Positions 9,519-17,288 of a DNA stretch of 64,000 nt are shown here, piece by piece (position 1 is the first letter of the stretch; every line of letters begins with the position of its first letter). The notes beneath the pieces were generated by a model. That model was not told the origin of the DNA and searched no databases. It was given only the letters and a program-made list of their open reading frames with translations. Source of the DNA: UBA1672 sp964587815 (lineage in GTDB: Bacteria > Pseudomonadota > Alphaproteobacteria > Micavibrionales > Micavibrionaceae); NCBI GenBank assembly GCA_964587815.1, contig CAZPMH010000002.1, positions 97,391 through 161,390 on the forward strand, given 5' to 3'. Made by a program: the position numbers and the translations under genes.

Positions 9519-9683
9519 ATGGGTAACGTTGGTGAAGAAAAAAAGAAATTTGGATTTCGTCGCTTTGTTAAAGGCAACGGAAAGAAGGCTTTTTGGATTT
9601 GGGTCGGCTATCAGGCGATAAAAGGCACATTAACCTTAAGTTTTATCTGGATACCTTTAATTTATGTTTGGTTTACACAGTGA
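9519..9683 (+). CDS. Small membrane protein, 54 residues
   Basis: A short reading frame with ATG at 9519 and TGA at 9681. AAAGG lies eight bases upstream of the start as a possible ribosome site. The product has a strongly basic N-terminal half (EEKKKFGFRRFVKGNGKKA) followed by one hydrophobic segment (about residues 24-52) ending in WFTQ. This positive-inside layout predicts a single-pass membrane protein with a cytoplasmic basic tail. I do not know its function. The hydrophobic pattern and start site argue that it is real, although length alone does not prove it. Confidence 0.55.
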   Translation: MGNVGEEKKKFGFRRFVKGNGKKAFWIWVGYQAIKGTLTLSFIWIPLIYVWFTQ

Positions 9684-9762
9684 TTTTCACAGAAGCCGTG
9701 CCATACTTTTGAGGCTAATTTTCAAATAAAGACAGATTAATTTTTACAGATAGGGATATATC

Positions 9763-10548
9763 ATGAGCAACGAAGATATTGATGAGAAGCTCCGCCTTGC
9801 CTCCCCCACAATTTACGAGATCATTTCTGTTGAGGGTGAAGAGGAGATGTCTCGCTCCCTTTCTTCTTTGGGTTGGTCAGGCCTTGTCGCGGGTTTGTGC
9901 ATCAGCTTCTCTTTGTTTTGTGAGGGATATCTGAAGCACCACCTTCCGCAAGACGGTGACTATTTCTTGCTCGAAAATCTGGGGTATACGTTCGGATTTG
10001 TGATTGTAATTGTCGGGCGGTTTCAGCTGTTTACCGAGAATACAATTACTGTTGTTCTGCCGTTGCTTGCGAAACGGACGTGGCGCAATTTATGGCGAAT
10101 GATTAAACTTTGGGCGGTTGTGCTTGCGACGAATTTCGTCGGAACGTTTATTGCGGCGTATCTCGCGATTCACGGGCATATGGTTTCGCCTGAGCTTTTG
10201 GCTGTATTTAGTGATATTTCGCGACATGCGGTTGATCAAGACTTTGTGAAAATTTTCACCACAGCTATTCCTGCAGGATTTTTGATTGCCTGCCTTGTGT
10301 GGATGTTACCGAGTGCGCGCGGCGGGACGGAATTCTGGGTGATTGTGATGATGACATACATCATCGCGATTGGAGATTTCGCGCACATTGTCGCGGGATC
10401 AGCTGAGGCGTTCTTGCTGCTTCTGCAAGGTCAGCTTGATATTTTAAGCACCGTTTCATTCCTGGTTGCGGCGGCGGCGGGGAATATTATCGGCGGAACA
10501 TTCCTGTTCGCGGTGATTGCCTATAATCAGGTGAAGAACGAGCGATAG
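9763..10548 (+). CDS. Formate/nitrite transporter (FNT) family channel
   Basis: A 261-residue integral membrane protein with a cytoplasmic N-terminal tail and six hydrophobic helices. Family marks include the SGLVAGLCISFSLF helix, the GRFQLFTENTITV segment and the GDFAHIVAGSAEAF segment. FNT proteins are pentameric channels for small monovalent anions such as formate or nitrite; the YfdC-like members are of unknown substrate, and this protein resembles those more than FocA or NirC. The start has AGGGAT in front of the ATG. A terminator follows at 10572. No formate or nitrite enzyme is nearby, so the substrate cannot be inferred from context. Confidence 0.85.
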   Translation: MSNEDIDEKLRLASPTIYEIISVEGEEEMSRSLSSLGWSGLVAGLCISFSLFCEGYLKHHLPQDGDYFLLENLGYTFGFVIVIVGRFQLFTENTITVVLPLLAKRTWRNLWRMIKLWAVVLATNFVGTFIAAYLAIHGHMVSPELLAVFSDISRHAVDQDFVKIFTTAIPAGFLIACLVWMLPSARGGTEFWVIVMMTYIIAIGDFAHIVAGSAEAFLLLLQGQLDILSTVSFLVAAAAGNIIGGTFLFAVIAYNQVKNER

Positions 10549-10571
10549 CGACTTATTCAGTTATAATTAAA

Positions 10572-10603
10572 GGGCGCGTTCTGAAGCGGGACGCGCCTTT
10601 ATT
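10572..10603 (+). terminator. Rho-independent terminator, possibly bidirectional
   Basis: GGCGCGT (10573-10579) pairs with ACGCGCC (10591-10597) and is followed by TTTATTTT. It lies between the FNT gene and the convergent dehydrogenase gene. On the other strand the stem is followed by CCTTTAATT, so it may also serve the opposite gene. Confidence 0.75.
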
Positions 10604-10610
10604 TTGTGCC

Positions 10611-11969
10611 TTATCCACGTACAACGGTTTTGATGTTCATGAATTCCAACATGCCGTGTTCGGCCAGTTCGCGGCCGTAGCCTGAGGCTTTGACGCCGCC
10701 GAAGGGGAGGTTCGGTGCGGATGCAACGAGTGCATTTACAAACGTCGCGCCTGCATCGAGCTTCTCAATTGCTTGGTTTATTTCACCCTCATCTTCGGAG
10801 CATATGACCGAGCCGAGCCCGAAGCGGGTTGCGTTGGCGAGGTTTATTGCCTCATCTAGAGTGCCGACCTTGAACAGGCTTGCGACGGGACCGAAGAGTT
10901 CTTCACCATAGGCGGGGCTGTTTTCAGGGATATTTTCGAGGATGCCCGGGCGGTAGTAGTTCCCCTGCCCTTCCAAAACCTCGCATCCGTAGAGCTTGGT
11001 TGCGCCTGCCTTTACGGTTTCTTCGACTTGGTTGTGCAATTCGTCGCGGATATCTGCGGTGGCTAGAGGGCCGATATCTGTGCCTTCTTCCATTGGGTCA
11101 CCGATTATCAAGTCTCTGTAAGCCTCAATCATGCGGGTTTTGGCCTCTTCATAAATATCAGCGTGGATAATAAAGCGTTTGGCCGCGATGCAGGTTTGGC
11201 CGTTATTTTGGGTACGGCCTTTTACGGCTAGTTCAATGACTTTATCCAGATTCGCGGAGGGCATGATGATAAACGGGTCAGAGCCGCCGAGCTCCAAAAC
11301 AGATTTCTTGAGCGCCGCCCCTGCCGCCTTTGCGACCGCCGCGCCCGCGCCTTCTGACCCTGTTAAAGTGACAGCGCGGATGCGGTCATCTTTGATGATG
11401 CTTTCAATTTTATCCGAACCGATTAAAAGGGTTTGGAATTCGTGGTTGGTGAAGCCCGCCTTTTTAAACAGGTCTTCAATTGCGACCGCGCATCCCGGCA
11501 CGTTGGAGGCATGTTTTAGAATACCGACATTTCCCGCCATCAATGCAGGGACGGCGAAGCGGAACACCTGCCAGAAGGGAAAGTTCCACGGCATGACCGC
11601 AAGTACACAACCGATTGGGAGGTAATAGATGCTGCTCTTGCCCTCCTCTATGACCTTCGGTTGCAAGATATTGTGCGTGCGTTCAGCATAATAATCGCAC
11701 AGATCGGCACATTTTGTGATTTCAGCGCGGGCGGATGCTAAGGTCTTTCCCATTTCGCTGGTTAGAAGTTCTGCGTATTTACCCGCATCCTCACGCAAGA
11801 GAGTGCCGAGAGCGGTCATTTTTTCAGCGCGCTCAGCTACACTCGCTTGCTTCTGATGGGCAAAAGCGGTTTGCGTGTTTTTCAGCGCGGTTTCAATTTG
11901 ATCATCCGTGAATGGTGCATATTCCTTTATTATTTCTCCTGTTGCGGGGTTTTTACTGATGATCGGCAT
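10611..11969 (-). CDS. NAD(P)-dependent aldehyde dehydrogenase, succinate-semialdehyde dehydrogenase-like
   Basis: Cytoplasmic aldehyde dehydrogenase oxidising an aldehyde to the acid. The oxyanion Asn sits in the PWNFPFWQ segment, the glycine motif in LTGSEGAG, the general base Glu in LELGGSDPF and the catalytic Cys in NNGQTCIAAKRF. The C-terminal PFGGVKASGYGRELAEHG segment is typical of short-form succinate-semialdehyde dehydrogenases (about 455 residues). The start is placed at the ATG at 11969 (MPIISKNPATGE), which has AAGGAAG upstream. Its neighbour is a polyamine cluster, so a role in putrescine or GABA breakdown is plausible, but substrate specificity cannot be read from the sequence. 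Confidence 0.87.
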   Translation of the reverse strand: MPIISKNPATGEIIKEYAPFTDDQIETALKNTQTAFAHQKQASVAERAEKMTALGTLLREDAGKYAELLTSEMGKTLASARAEITKCADLCDYYAERTHNILQPKVIEEGKSSIYYLPIGCVLAVMPWNFPFWQVFRFAVPALMAGNVGILKHASNVPGCAVAIEDLFKKAGFTNHEFQTLLIGSDKIESIIKDDRIRAVTLTGSEGAGAAVAKAAGAALKKSVLELGGSDPFIIMPSANLDKVIELAVKGRTQNNGQTCIAAKRFIIHADIYEEAKTRMIEAYRDLIIGDPMEEGTDIGPLATADIRDELHNQVEETVKAGATKLYGCEVLEGQGNYYRPGILENIPENSPAYGEELFGPVASLFKVGTLDEAINLANATRFGLGSVICSEDEGEINQAIEKLDAGATFVNALVASAPNLPFGGVKASGYGRELAEHGMLEFMNIKTVVRG

Positions 11970-12205
11970 GTTTCTTCCTTTTGCGAATATTTCAAAACTC
12001 ACTCTATCCTACATTTATTTTTGATTACGGTTCATTTTTTGTTTTGCAAAATATCTGTTTTTGTATATAAGCATCTCACGCTAATGCCTATGGCCGTAAT
12101 TCTTTATGATCATCCGTGTTATGCAACGGCGTAAACAGTTTTAAAACCGGGGCGGAGGTGTTATTTTCACTCTCCCAACCTTAGAGATTTGAAAGGGTTT
12201 ACGTG

Positions 12206-13384
12206 ATGAACACGATTATCCCATTACTATTTAAGAGTACCCAACCCGATAGTGTGCCTGCTCCTCGCGTCTATCAGGACAGCGAGGAGGCCGTAAGAGA
12301 TTTAAAGCCGATTATGCCGCTTTACACTCTGAATTGTGGTGCAATCGCAGAAACAGCCCAAAATTTTATGGCTGCTTTTCCCGGGCAAACTATGTTTGCC
12401 GTTAAAACGAACCCCCACCCTATCGTTATACAAACTCTCTACCAATCAGGTATGCAAGCGTTTGACGTGGCATCACTAGCGGAGATCGCATTGGTGCATC
12501 GTCACGCGCCCGGGGCTTCTCTGTTTTACATGCATACGATTAAGCCGTTTGAGCATATTAAGGCGGCATATACAGAATATGGCGTGCGTAGCTTCTCGCT
12601 CGATCATGCAGGTGAGTTGGATAAGATTATACGCGCCTGTGATCACGCAGATGATTTGGATTTGTTTGTGCGCGTTTCCCTACCCCGTAATGAAACTGCG
12701 GATATTGATTTTTCCGATAAATTTGGCGCGGCGTTTGACGAGGCAGTTTCGTTGCTCCGTAAAGCCCGCCCGCTGGCGCGGCGTTTGGGGATATGTTTTC
12801 ATGTCGGCACGCAGACGCAAGATGCGGCGGCCTATGGAAACGCGGTCAATGCGGTAAAGCACATCATTGATCAAAGCGGCGTTCGTATTGATGCGCTGGA
12901 TGTTGGTGGTGGTTTCCCTGTGACCTATGATCGCGACGTTCCAAGTTTTGTGAATTGTATTGATGTGATCAAATGTGCGCTGATGCACGCAGGTTTAGAT
13001 CATTTGCCTTTGCTGGCTGAGCCTGGTCGATGCTTGGTTGCGCAAAGCGGATCATTGGTGGTGCGCGTGGAATTGCGCAAGGGCGATACGCTGTATATTA
13101 ATGACGGCACGTATGGCGGCTTGCTTGATGCGGGGCCGTTGTTGAATACACCTTTTCCTGTGCGTCAGGTTGGCGGGTCACAAGACTGCGGGCTTCAGGC
13201 GTTTCGTTTTGCGGGGCCGACCTGTGACGGGCTGGATATGATGGCAGGGCCGTTCATGTTGCCTGCGGGTATTGCCGAAGGGGATTATATCGAGATTTTG
13301 AACACGGGTGCGTATAGCCAAGCCCTACGGACGGATTTCAACGGTTTTGGAGGATGCGATACGGTTTTGGTTTCCCGCATTTAG
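12206..13384 (+). CDS. PLP-dependent ornithine/lysine decarboxylase, fold-type III
   Basis: Alanine-racemase-fold decarboxylase of 393 residues that makes putrescine from ornithine and/or cadaverine from lysine. The cofactor lysine is Lys67 in FAVKTNPHP. The glycine-rich phosphate loop is DVGGGFPV, and AEPGRC supplies the cofactor-binding Glu and Arg. The catalytic Cys340-Asp341 pair lies in GPTCDGLD, as in ornithine decarboxylases. This separates it from diaminopimelate decarboxylase. A GTG at 12203 directly precedes the ATG; GAAAGGG about nine bases upstream fits the ATG. The nearby nspC-like, saccharopine dehydrogenase-like and agmatinase genes show that it feeds polyamine synthesis. Confidence 0.88.
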   Translation: MNTIIPLLFKSTQPDSVPAPRVYQDSEEAVRDLKPIMPLYTLNCGAIAETAQNFMAAFPGQTMFAVKTNPHPIVIQTLYQSGMQAFDVASLAEIALVHRHAPGASLFYMHTIKPFEHIKAAYTEYGVRSFSLDHAGELDKIIRACDHADDLDLFVRVSLPRNETADIDFSDKFGAAFDEAVSLLRKARPLARRLGICFHVGTQTQDAAAYGNAVNAVKHIIDQSGVRIDALDVGGGFPVTYDRDVPSFVNCIDVIKCALMHAGLDHLPLLAEPGRCLVAQSGSLVVRVELRKGDTLYINDGTYGGLLDAGPLLNTPFPVRQVGGSQDCGLQAFRFAGPTCDGLDMMAGPFMLPAGIAEGDYIEILNTGAYSQALRTDFNGFGGCDTVLVSRI

Positions 13385-13393
13385 GCTTGCGGT

Positions 13394-13837
13394 TTAATCG
13401 AAATCAAAAATATCTAAGATTTCAGAAAAGAACTCGTTCTTCTTTTTACGACGGCGACCGTATTTTTCGTATTTACGGTCGTATTTGTCATACTTGTCGT
13501 ACTTATCATATTTGCGATCGTGCTTACGGCTGCGCTTATGGTCGTAATCATCGTGGTGTGATGGCGGGTCTTTATAGACAACTTTTTCAATCACTTGCGG
13601 TTGCGGGGCGGCCTGCTGAGGTTGCGCTTTTTGTTGAATTTGCTCTTGTAGTTGGTCTTGGAATTTTTGGTCTTCGTACATTTCTTCAACTGCGCTTTGG
13701 ATCATGGTGACAATTTTATCCAGTTCTCCCTTATCCAACCATACGCCGCCGGAGGTCGGGCATACATCAAGTTCAACGCCGTACCTTTTGATTTGCCTCA
13801 TGGGTGAGCCATCAATCGGGGAAGTTAAAAGCGGCAT
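13394..13837 (-). CDS. zf-TFIIB-like protein with degenerate zinc ligands and a basic repetitive tail
   Basis: Begins at the ATG at 13837, which has AAGGAG upstream; the further open 39 codons are probably leader. The first 43 residues align with the TFIIB-type zinc ribbon family through DVCPTSGGVWLDKGELDKI. However, the usual first Cys pair is replaced (SPIDG) and only one Cys of the second pair remains (CPTS). A helical Gln-rich middle follows (about 50-90) and then a tail rich in Lys, Tyr and Asp (KYDKYDKYD, then RRRKKK) that is encoded by an imperfect 9-base tandem repeat. Zinc binding as in the family seems unlikely. The function is unknown; a nucleic-acid or envelope-polymer interaction of the basic tail is only a guess. 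Confidence 0.72.
   Translation of the reverse strand: MPLLTSPIDGSPMRQIKRYGVELDVCPTSGGVWLDKGELDKIVTMIQSAVEEMYEDQKFQDQLQEQIQQKAQPQQAAPQPQVIEKVVYKDPPSHHDDYDHKRSRKHDRKYDKYDKYDKYDRKYEKYGRRRKKKNEFFSEILDIFDFD
13459..13515. repeat. Imperfect 9-base tandem repeat inside the zf-TFIIB-like gene
   Basis: About five to six units of the form TAYTTRTCR encode the Lys-Tyr-Asp triplets of the C-terminal tail. The copies vary at third positions, so length is probably free to drift between strains. Confidence 0.7.
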
Positions 13838-13919
13838 GTCTGTCTCCTTTACTTTTACATATGTTAGTAATAGCGTACTGATTTTGTCCGTATTTTCAAA
13901 TGAATTGGGTGTAATGTTT

Positions 13920-15080
13920 TTAAGATAAGCGATCTTTGAAATCTTCGTAACCAAAGGATTTGATGCGCTCGTAAGTGCCGTCTTCGTGCAGGATTCCGAT
14001 GTCAGGCAAAGGCATACCGTTGAAGGTGGTGTTTTTGACCATTGAATATTGCATCATGTCGGTGAAGATCACCGTATCACCAATTTGGAGGGGGTGATCG
14101 AAGGAATAAGTGCCAATCACATCGCCCGTCATGCAGGTTTGCCCCCCGAGGATGTAGGTGTGTGCGCCCTGCTCGGTCGCGCCGATAATGTGCGGGGTAT
14201 AGGGCACTTCCAGAACGTCGGGCATATGCGCACTTGCAGAGGTATCCAGAATAACGATATTCGGCTCGCGCTCGATAATATCCAGAACGGTGGAGACGAG
14301 GTAGCCTGCGTTGAGCACAAGAGCGCCGCCGATTTCGAGCGTGATATCGACTTTGTGTTGTTTTTTGAATGCTTTAAGCGCTTCTATTAAGGCGTTAATC
14401 TCATAGTTTGGATGAGTGATATAATGCCCGCCGCCAAGATTAACATGGCTGACACGCTCGAGAGCTTCCGCGTAATTTTCGGAGATGTGATTGATAAGCG
14501 CAACCGAATCCTCCGCACCGTTTTCGCAAAGGTTATGGATATGGAGGATGTCGATCTGATTTAGAATATTATCGTCAAGCTCTTGCTTTAAAACGCCGAA
14601 ACGGGAATTGAGCGCGGACGGATCGTAGAGTTCGGAGTTTTTCACTTGTGAGAATTGCGGATTAACGCGCAGGCCGATTTTTTTGCCTTTTTGTTTTAAG
14701 GCGGGGGCGTAGCGTTTTAACTGGCCTATGGAATTAAAGTAAATATGATCGCTATATTTTGATACGTCTTGTAGCGATTTTTCTGTGTAGGCGGGGCTGT
14801 AGCAATGCACTTCTTTGTTTTGCTGCTCTGACCCAAAATGCTCTGCACCGAGGCGCGCCTCATATGCGCCGCTCGCAGTTGTGCCATCTAAAGTCTCGCG
14901 CATCACGTCAAAAACAGCGAACATGGAGAAGGCTTTTGTGGCGAGCAGAATTTTAACGCCTGCTCGCTCCTTTATTTTTGCTGCAACCGCCATGTTGCTT
15001 TTAATCGCTGCGATATCCGCAACATAGGCGGGTGTCGCTATGGATTGCAGCAATTTTAAACTGCCTTCGTTATGCTGCAT
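13920..15080 (-). CDS. nspC: Carboxynorspermidine/carboxyspermidine decarboxylase
   Basis: Fold-type III PLP enzyme of 386 residues that decarboxylates carboxynorspermidine or carboxyspermidine to the triamine. The cofactor lysine is Lys49 in LLATKAFSMF, the glycine stretch is NLGGGHY, and the GGQTCMTGD segment supplies the catalytic Cys region. The start overlaps the end of the upstream saccharopine dehydrogenase-like gene by 11 bases, the standard arrangement of the carboxyspermidine route. Since ornithine decarboxylase and agmatinase nearby make putrescine, spermidine is the likely main product, although norspermidine or homospermidine cannot be excluded. Confidence 0.92.
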   Translation of the reverse strand: MQHNEGSLKLLQSIATPAYVADIAAIKSNMAVAAKIKERAGVKILLATKAFSMFAVFDVMRETLDGTTASGAYEARLGAEHFGSEQQNKEVHCYSPAYTEKSLQDVSKYSDHIYFNSIGQLKRYAPALKQKGKKIGLRVNPQFSQVKNSELYDPSALNSRFGVLKQELDDNILNQIDILHIHNLCENGAEDSVALINHISENYAEALERVSHVNLGGGHYITHPNYEINALIEALKAFKKQHKVDITLEIGGALVLNAGYLVSTVLDIIEREPNIVILDTSASAHMPDVLEVPYTPHIIGATEQGAHTYILGGQTCMTGDVIGTYSFDHPLQIGDTVIFTDMMQYSMVKNTTFNGMPLPDIGILHEDGTYERIKSFGYEDFKDRLS

Positions 15081-16305
15081 TTTTTTTGCGCCGCTCGGTC
15101 AGTTCGCCTAAACCTTCTTTTAAAACGACGGCGTTCCAAGGCAGGCCCTGTTTGACGACTTCGGCCATGAAGGGATCGGGGTTGAGTTGTTCGACGTTGA
15201 ACACGCCTGCTTCCTGCCCCCATTCGCCGCGCGCCATCATGATGGCACCCGTCACCGCAGGCACGCCTGTTGTGTAAGATACGGCCTGCGCGCCGACTTC
15301 GGCGAAGGTCTTCTGGTGGTCGCACACATTGTAAATCATGACGGTCTTTTCTTCGCCATCCTTGATGCCTGTCATGATGCAGCCGATGGAGGTTTTCCCC
15401 TCGTAATCATCGGCGAGAGATGAGGGTTCAGGCAGGAGTGTTTTGAGGAATTGAATCGGCACGATTTCGACGCCGTTATGTACCACAGGGTCAATGCGCG
15501 TCATGCCGATATTTTGAAGCACTTCCATATGCTTGATGTATTCATCACCGAAGGTCATCCAGAAGCGGATGCGCTTGAGCCCCTTGATATTTTGCGCCAG
15601 TGACTCCAGCTCCTCGTGATAGAGTAGATAGCTGGCGCGGTCACCGACTTCGGGGTAGTTGATCATTTTGCGGAATTCGAGCGGATCGGTTTCGATCCAT
15701 TGCCCCTCTTCCCAATACTTGCCGCGTTGTGTGACTTCACGCAGATTAATCTCGGGGTTGAAGTTTGTAGCGAATGCTTTGCCGTGGTCGCCTGCGTTAC
15801 AATCGACGATGTCGATATAGTGGATTTCATCAAAGAGGTTTTTCTGAGCGTAGGCACAATAAATATTGGTTTGGCCCGGGTCAAACCCGCAGCCTAGAAT
15901 CGCGGTGATGCCCGCTTCTTTGAACCGTTCCTGATATGCCCATTGCCAGTGATATTCGAATTTTGCTTCATCGAGTGGCTCGTAGTTGGCGGTATCCATG
16001 TAGTTGGTTTTGGTCTCTAGGCACGCATCCATAATGGCCAAATCCTGATACGGCAGCGCCATGTTGATGACCAGATCAGGTTTGGTTTTATTTATGACCG
16101 CAACCGTATCGGAAACGTTGTCGGCATCAAGTTCGTAAACGCTGATGTCTGTGCCGTGTTTTTCTTTACAGGTTTTTTGTATTGCCTCGCATTTTGACAA
16201 GGTACGGCTCGCGAGGTGGATGGATGTAAAAATATCGCTGTTCATTGCACATTTTTGAGCGACGACATTTCCGGCAGCGCCTGCGCCAATGATAAGAACG
16301 ATCAT
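15070..16305 (-). CDS. Carboxynorspermidine/carboxyspermidine synthase (saccharopine dehydrogenase family)
   Basis: A 411-residue NAD(P)H-dependent enzyme that joins a diamine to aspartate semialdehyde by reductive condensation. The nucleotide-binding start is VLIIGAGAAGNVVAQK, followed by a saccharopine dehydrogenase-type catalytic part (GCGFDPGQTN; LPEPSSLADDYEGKTSIGC). The saccharopine reductase family also contains lysine-pathway enzymes, but the 11-base overlap with the carboxynorspermidine decarboxylase gene makes the polyamine function much more likely. A good ribosome site (AGGAGGT reading on the minus strand) lies in front of the ATG at 16305. Confidence 0.9.
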   Translation of the reverse strand: MIVLIIGAGAAGNVVAQKCAMNSDIFTSIHLASRTLSKCEAIQKTCKEKHGTDISVYELDADNVSDTVAVINKTKPDLVINMALPYQDLAIMDACLETKTNYMDTANYEPLDEAKFEYHWQWAYQERFKEAGITAILGCGFDPGQTNIYCAYAQKNLFDEIHYIDIVDCNAGDHGKAFATNFNPEINLREVTQRGKYWEEGQWIETDPLEFRKMINYPEVGDRASYLLYHEELESLAQNIKGLKRIRFWMTFGDEYIKHMEVLQNIGMTRIDPVVHNGVEIVPIQFLKTLLPEPSSLADDYEGKTSIGCIMTGIKDGEEKTVMIYNVCDHQKTFAEVGAQAVSYTTGVPAVTGAIMMARGEWGQEAGVFNVEQLNPDPFMAEVVKQGLPWNAVVLKEGLGELTERRKKNAA

Positions 16306-16345
16306 AGTTTACCTCCTAAAAATTACTGATGTGTTTTATATATAG

Positions 16346-16373
16346 TTGAATTCCATGTGCAATCAAGTATAAG
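16346..16373 (+). promoter_or_regulatory. Possible promoter of the agmatinase gene, leaderless
   Basis: TTGAAT (16346-16351) and TATAAG (16368-16373) are 16 bases apart. The -10 element ends six bases before the ATG at 16380, so transcription would begin at or next to the start codon. No ribosome site fits between them. Confidence 0.4.
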
Positions 16374-16379
16374 AGCAGA

Positions 16380-17282
16380 ATGTTGACATATAAGCGTTCA
16401 GAAGATGGGTTTATGGGTTTATCGCCAGCCGATGCGGGTGCGCCTGAAGATGCGGGCGCGGTGATTGTGCCGTTTGGCCTAGAGGCGAGTGTGAGTTATG
16501 AGGGCGGGACAGCGAAAGGGCCGCAAGCGATTTTTGATGCGTCGCCAGAGTTGGAATATTTTGATGAAGTGTTTTGGGCGGAGTGTTTTCGCGATTACGG
16601 GATTGCGACGCTTGAGCAACCCACTTTAAACGAAGATTTACCCAATAATTTAAATATCTTAGAAGAAACTATTGATTCTATCTTGGAACAAAAGCGGTTC
16701 CCTCTAGTTTTAGGTGGTGAGCACTCTTTGACCGCAGGGGCAATTCGCCCGTTTGCCAAGCGCTTTGAGGAAATTACAATCCTGCAGTTTGACGCGCATG
16801 CAGATTTACGCGACGGTTATCTTGGCGAGCCCTACTCTCATGCGGCGGCGATGCGGCGGTGTTTAGATCATGAGAATGTGCGTTTGGTCAGTGTCGGTAT
16901 TCGTAATATTTCAGCCGAAGAAATTCCGTTTTTAGAAGAGAATACGAATCGTATTGAAATGTTCTGGATGAAGGATCATGCGTCTTGGACGCCGCTTGAT
17001 GTTGCGCGCACGGTCGGGTCAGGGCCGGTTTATATCACCTTTGATGTGGACGGGTTTGATTCCTCTCTGATGCCTGCGACGGGCACACCTGAGCCGGGCG
17101 GCTTGTTTTGGCCTGAAGTCATGGAAACGCTGCATCATGTGTCAAAGACGGCGCAGATTGTCGGCGCTGATGTGGTGGAGCTTGCACCGCGGGCGGGGCT
17201 TCATGCCTGTGACTTTGTTGCGGCTAAGTTGTGCTATAAGATTTTGAATTATGCGCTGTGTGCTGATCGCCTCAAAGATTAA
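16380..17282 (+). CDS. speB: Agmatinase
   Basis: Ureohydrolase-fold enzyme of 300 residues that hydrolyses agmatine to putrescine and urea. The dinuclear manganese ligands are in GGEHSLT, FDAHADLRD and TFDVDGFDSS. The N-terminal FMGLSPADAG segment matches the FLGL opening of alphaproteobacterial agmatinases, which supports the ATG at 16380 over the internal Met at codon 12. It is divergent from the carboxyspermidine pair and convergent with the shortened outer-membrane efflux protein gene. No arginine decarboxylase is in the window, so the agmatine source is elsewhere. A guanidinobutyrase or related ureohydrolase activity is an alternative. Confidence 0.88.
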   Translation: MLTYKRSEDGFMGLSPADAGAPEDAGAVIVPFGLEASVSYEGGTAKGPQAIFDASPELEYFDEVFWAECFRDYGIATLEQPTLNEDLPNNLNILEETIDSILEQKRFPLVLGGEHSLTAGAIRPFAKRFEEITILQFDAHADLRDGYLGEPYSHAAAMRRCLDHENVRLVSVGIRNISAEEIPFLEENTNRIEMFWMKDHASWTPLDVARTVGSGPVYITFDVDGFDSSLMPATGTPEPGGLFWPEVMETLHHVSKTAQIVGADVVELAPRAGLHACDFVAAKLCYKILNYALCADRLKD

Positions 17283-17288
17283 CTCGCA

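Noticed and set aside
11847..12134. Open frame of 95 codons running out of the dehydrogenase gene on the opposite strand
   Set aside because: Most of it is antisense to the dehydrogenase start and its promoter; it has no family features. Only its last 16 codons were considered, as a tentative leader peptide.
13459..13515. Short tandem repeat considered as a CRISPR-like or regulatory array
   Set aside because: The unit is nine bases, in frame, and codes for Lys-Tyr-Asp in a real protein; there are no spacers.
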